Shown here: in pieces, positions 6,543-8,720 of the stretch
Layout of the letters: the number at the start of each line of letters is the position of its first letter
Numbering within the stretch: the first letter of the stretch is position 1
NCBI GenBank assembly: GCA_021796155.1
Contig: JAJYOO010000075.1
Coordinates: 1-8,720 of the forward strand
Source: Chloroflexota bacterium
GTDB taxonomy: Bacteria > Chloroflexota > Anaerolineae > Anaerolineales > Villigracilaceae
Direction: 5' to 3'
Length of the DNA: 8,720 nucleotides
Made by a program: the position numbers and the translations under genes
Notes under the pieces: model-generated
What the model saw: the letters and a program-made list of their open reading frames with translations, nothing else
The model's database searches: none
Told to the model about the DNA's origin: nothing

Positions 6543-7322
6543 TTATGATTCAGGGCGTATCACGACGCTATTCCGGTCGAAGAAGCCGGTTAGCCTTTTC
6601 CGCAATGGCGTGAGAATGCCAAGGTGAGCAAGCATGAGGAATGAGAAAGTTATCATGATGCTGAGAAAAAACAAATCGCCAAAAAGATACCAGAGGTATC
6701 CGTCCTTTAGTTTTTCTTCCACCGCAAAAATATAACGAAACACAATAAATCCTAACTCAACAAGACACATTGCAAAAAGCGGCGGTGCATAAGGTCGCAA
6801 ATCATGCCCATCGAGAATCAAATGTAACCCAACCAATGCACCCAGCCCCGCAGCCATGAGCATAAAATAGACTAGATAATGGGAAACATCGTAACCTTGT
6901 GCATACAGCTTTTGGATAATCTTCAGATATAAAATATCAACTGCGATCAAACATGCCCAGGTATAGATTTGGATGATGATCGGCAGAATCAAGTTGTTAT
7001 AGACTCGAATACAAACAATAGCAGCCAGCCAGCCCAGAAAATAGGCGATACCTAACACAATTGCCTGAGCGATGAGTACGCTCGGGTTTTGTTTGAAGAG
7101 TCCCTCGCTGAAAATTTCAAGGATGAGCCTGGCCCCGCCGAGCATGGCGACTGTCAGCGCGCTGAGGCTTAGAATCAACGTCAATGCGCTCAACAAACCG
7201 CGTTGAGAGATTTTGCTATTTGATTTAAATGTCGGCGGCGGTGTTGCTGGCCGCGTATGAGGCGGCGGGTCGGGTTGAACGAACGGATAAACTTTCGGAA
7301 AGTCGTTTTTCTTGTCGCTCAT
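6543..7322 (-). CDS. Hypothetical six-helix membrane protein with proline-rich N-terminus
   Basis: I do not recognise a family for this 259-residue protein. Residues 1-42 are polar and proline-rich (QPDPPP, ATPPP), probably a disordered cytoplasmic tail. About six hydrophobic helices follow, near 43-65, 82-106, 111-134, 148-170, 180-200 and 210-236. A basic stretch (RKRLTGFFDR) comes after the last helix. No catalytic or ligand-binding motif stands out. ATG at 7322 has only a weak Shine-Dalgarno (GGA, 5 bases upstream). The gene is alone on its strand: it converges with the metallopeptidase and diverges from the small membrane protein at 7486. Codon use looks like that of its neighbours, though it is more AT-rich than clpC. 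A TAAAAT box near 7355 on the minus strand might be part of its promoter, without a convincing -35. Confidence 0.8.
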   Translation of the reverse strand: MSDKKNDFPKVYPFVQPDPPPHTRPATPPPTFKSNSKISQRGLLSALTLILSLSALTVAMLGGARLILEIFSEGLFKQNPSVLIAQAIVLGIAYFLGWLAAIVCIRVYNNLILPIIIQIYTWACLIAVDILYLKIIQKLYAQGYDVSHYLVYFMLMAAGLGALVGLHLILDGHDLRPYAPPLFAMCLVELGFIVFRYIFAVEEKLKDGYLWYLFGDLFFLSIMITFSFLMLAHLGILTPLRKRLTGFFDRNSVVIRPES

Positions 7323-7485
7323 AATAATCCGATCCCTTCAAAAGATGATTTTTATTTTATCACTCATCACGGACTCAAACCACTGGCCTTTTCCACGGCG
7401 GATGGGCTTTCCGCTCAAAGAATTGACGTACGACGGCAGATAGATTGTTCCCGGCAATCCCTCGGACTTGAGCCGCGATGCTAAT

Positions 7486-7916
7486 ATGAACAGAAACCGT
7501 TTTTTGGTTCACGGATTAACGGGCCAGAAGGTTGATGAAATCCAGAAGGAAGTCGCATCGGAATTGGACGCGATCAAGGCGTATGTAAATGCGACCATGG
7601 ACATTCCGCATAACCGGCCAATCGTCAGTACAAATGACCGCAATTTCTTCCAACGGCTGTTCCGGTTCTATGCTCCGCATCTGGCGGATGGATGGGTTTA
7701 TCGCGGACTGTATTTTTTGTCGCTGGACGGCATCCTGTTCATCTTTCTTATGGGCGCTCTCACCGATCCCACATCCCCGCCCACAACCGCCGGGACTGGT
7801 TCGGTTATGCCGTTTTGGCTTTACCATTCCTGTTGTTGGCTGTACTCTTTCACGCGCTGGCGATTCGTTCTGATCGGCGAGGAGAAAAATTGCTGCTTCC
7901 CATCCAAGGCAAATGA
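7486..7916 (+). pseudogene. Small two-helix membrane protein, frame interrupted by a one-base shift
   Basis: The frame from ATG 7486 (MNRNRFLVHGLTGQ) encodes a polar N-terminal half and a first membrane helix (about residues 73-92, YFLSLDGILFIFLMGAL). It then degrades into unlikely protein after LTDP. The frame two bases on contains the obvious continuation: HNRRDWFGYAVLALP, a second membrane helix (LPFLLLAVLFHALAI) and a basic tail ending LLLPIQGK at TGA 7914-7916. One extra C in the CCCC run at 7775-7778 would join the halves into a normal 143-residue protein. Either the base was lost in sequencing or assembly, or the gene is recently broken. The family is not recognised. Translation may instead begin at TTG 7468, 6 codons earlier; neither start has a clear Shine-Dalgarno. 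Confidence 0.65.
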
Positions 7917-7933
7917 GTCTGTAAATAGCCTTA

Positions 7934-7962
7934 TTGACTCCAGAGTAACGAAGTTGTATAGT
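7934..7962 (+). promoter_or_regulatory. Sigma70-type promoter of the ferritin-like gene
   Basis: TTGACT (7934-7939) and TATAGT (7957-7962) are separated by 17 bases, each matching consensus at 5 of 6 positions. Transcription should begin near 7969, giving a leader of about 69 bases before GTG 8038. The promoter lies just after the preceding gene's stop at 7916. Confidence 0.7.
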
Positions 7963-7972
7963 GTGTACGCAA

Positions 7973-8013
7973 GGCAGGAATAAAATTGCCGTCTGAGGGA
8001 CGAGAGAACTGCC
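7973..8013 (+). promoter_or_regulatory. Structured mRNA leader of the ferritin-like gene
   Basis: GGCAG at 7973-7977 can pair with CTGCC at 8009-8013, or its first four bases with TGCC at 7987-7990. The two pairings exclude each other. A small hairpin CGTC/GACG (7990-7993 with 7999-8002) sits between them. Mutually exclusive stems between a promoter and a ribosome-binding site suggest possible RNA-level control, but the stems are only 4-5 bp and match no riboswitch that I know. Confidence 0.25.
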
Positions 8014-8037
8014 AGTGTAATATGTGTGGGAGGAAAA

Positions 8038-8547
8038 GTGGTCACTCAAAATGTTGATTTGACGATTGGGGAAATTCTCGAACGCGCAATACGGATCGAA
8101 AAGAGAGTCGCCGATCTGTATGCGATCTTCTCGAAACGGTTTTCGCGCGCACCTGGTATGTCTGGCTTTTGGAGCGATCTGCGCCGGGACGAGATTGGTC
8201 ATATGGGAGAATTACGCGTCGTTTACGAATCCTTGTCCGCGGAAAAACTTAAAGCTCCTGAAAGCCGCGCAATAAGTCTCAGCGTCCATAAAGCGATGGC
8301 GTCCGTCGAAGATAATTGCCTTAGCAAAGTCAAAACATTGGATGACGCATATGAGATCGCCCGCGACCTGGAATTCTCGGAGATCAATGCGATATTCGAA
8401 TATCTAACCATGGACCTGGTATCTCCGTCCTCGCGCCGCGAGATGATCACATATCAGGTGGACGAACACCAGCAGAAACTGATCGCTTTCGATAAGCGGT
8501 ACGGAGATAAAAGCTGGAGACTACAATTTCCAATTCAACCGGAATAG
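8038..8547 (+). CDS. Ferritin-like (rubrerythrin-related) four-helix bundle protein
   Basis: The 169-residue product is almost all helical and shows ferritin-like features. E21 and Y28 lie in the first long helix (IRIEKRVADLYAIF), an ExxH pair E52/H55 in the second (RRDEIGHMGEL), and acidic residues E112/E115 in the third (LEFSEINAIFEYL). The fourth helix has D142-E143-H144 (YQVDEHQQKL) where an ExxH would be expected, so one metal ligand may be displaced or missing. Such proteins usually bind a di-iron centre and act in iron or peroxide handling. Here that is inference. There is no C-terminal rubredoxin domain. GTG 8038 is chosen because GGGAGG (8028-8033) lies 4 bases upstream; GTG 8026 would overlap this ribosome-binding site. 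The gene has its own promoter and no operon partner in the window. Confidence 0.7.
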   Translation: MVTQNVDLTIGEILERAIRIEKRVADLYAIFSKRFSRAPGMSGFWSDLRRDEIGHMGELRVVYESLSAEKLKAPESRAISLSVHKAMASVEDNCLSKVKTLDDAYEIARDLEFSEINAIFEYLTMDLVSPSSRREMITYQVDEHQQKLIAFDKRYGDKSWRLQFPIQPE

Positions 8548-8631
8548 GATTTGCTTCTTTTACCCCAGTACATATTCATCACTAATATTTAACAACTTGA
8601 GTTTAGAGTTCGTTGGAGCTTAACAAGAAAT

Positions 8632-8686
8632 GGAACTTGCTGATAAAGTTTCTGTGTGAGCAAAAACAAATCCATCAGCGAGTTCC
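8632..8686. repeat. 13-bp inverted repeat enclosing a predicted start codon
   Basis: GGAACTTGCTGAT (8632-8644) and ATCAGCGAGTTCC (8674-8686) are inverted with one mismatch, which is a G-U pair in RNA. The loop of 29 bases holds the GTG start of the gene at the right edge. It may be an insertion-sequence end structure or a hairpin that hides the start of translation. Confidence 0.5.
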
Positions 8687-8720
8687 GAAAAGCAGTATAC
8701 CAAAGTCTACGAAGGCGAGC
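8656..8720 (+). CDS. 5' end of a gene, possibly an insertion-sequence transposase (cut by window edge)
   Basis: GTG 8656-8658 opens a frame that continues to the edge, reading MSKNKSISEFRKAVYQSL and a basic stretch. An in-frame TAA at 8644-8646 rules out an earlier start. The N-terminus, with an FRxAVYxxL segment, recalls transposases common in Chloroflexota and similar genomes, but only 21 codons are visible. The surrounding DNA (8548-8660) is more AT-rich than the rest, and a 13-bp inverted repeat surrounds the start. Both fit an insertion-sequence left end. No clear Shine-Dalgarno is present. Confidence 0.35.
   Translation, partial: MSKNKSISEFRKAVYQSLRRR

Noticed and set aside
7366..7420. 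tRNA-like traces (GGACTCAAACC and a GCGGA/TCCGC hairpin with a 7-base loop)
   Set aside because: The loop lacks the conserved U before the anticodon, arm spacing is wrong, and no acceptor stem forms.
7917..7983. C-terminal extension of the small membrane protein to 7983
   Set aside because: It results from reading on in the wrong frame after the CCCC shift and overlaps the promoter of the next gene.
7516..8202. A 228-codon open frame on the minus strand
   Set aside because: It spans the promoter and leader of the ferritin-like gene and parts of two plus-strand genes, and its product resembles no protein.
1..8720. CRISPR arrays, rRNA genes, or a defence or biosynthetic cluster
   Set aside because: No regularly spaced direct repeats, rRNA signatures or multi-gene cluster were seen; the genes are mostly independent single units.

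Overview
The window looks like a chromosomal segment from a bacterium of moderate GC content. I would guess Chloroflexota, class Anaerolineae, or a relative. The reasons are the gene style (a tethered InhA/M30-like peptidase with long Thr/Pro-rich linker, a ClpC without the Firmicutes ctsR-mcsA-mcsB neighbours) and the AATTCGTGG-type intergenic palindrome. This placement is inference; there is no rRNA or marker gene to fix it. Most of the window is ordinary housekeeping and accessory sequence. I do not see an undescribed multi-gene system in it.

Region by region: 1-59 is the tail of a plus-strand gene that enters from the left. It converges on a shared hairpin terminator with a minus-strand metal-resistance operon (97-1347). 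That operon is a SmtB/CzrA-type ArsR repressor followed 3 bases later by a CDF zinc/cadmium efflux pump. Its promoter (1378-1406) and an operator-like inverted repeat are visible, as is a possible 18-codon leader ORF with a strong Shine-Dalgarno. From 1422 to 1708 lies an intergenic region with a minus-strand terminator and an unexplained 150-base stretch. An extended -10 promoter there serves clpC (1709-4183, plus strand).

Between clpC and the next gene (4184-4455) are a 120-bp imperfect palindromic element and a separate perfect 11-bp inverted repeat. Next is a membrane-tethered zinc metallopeptidase with an InhA-like C-terminal domain (4456-6483). It meets a minus-strand six-helix membrane protein (6543-7322) at a strong bidirectional terminator. 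The right part carries a small two-helix membrane protein whose frame is broken by an apparent one-base loss in a CCCC run (7486-7916). A ferritin-like four-helix protein follows (8038-8547) with a near-consensus promoter and a structured leader. At the right edge is what looks like the start of a transposase gene (8656 onward), with its start codon inside the loop of a 13-bp inverted repeat.

The only clear functional pairing is the repressor plus pump: metal binding to the repressor should release the operon and let the pump export the metal. ClpC would act in protein quality control with a ClpP encoded elsewhere. The other genes look independent of each other.
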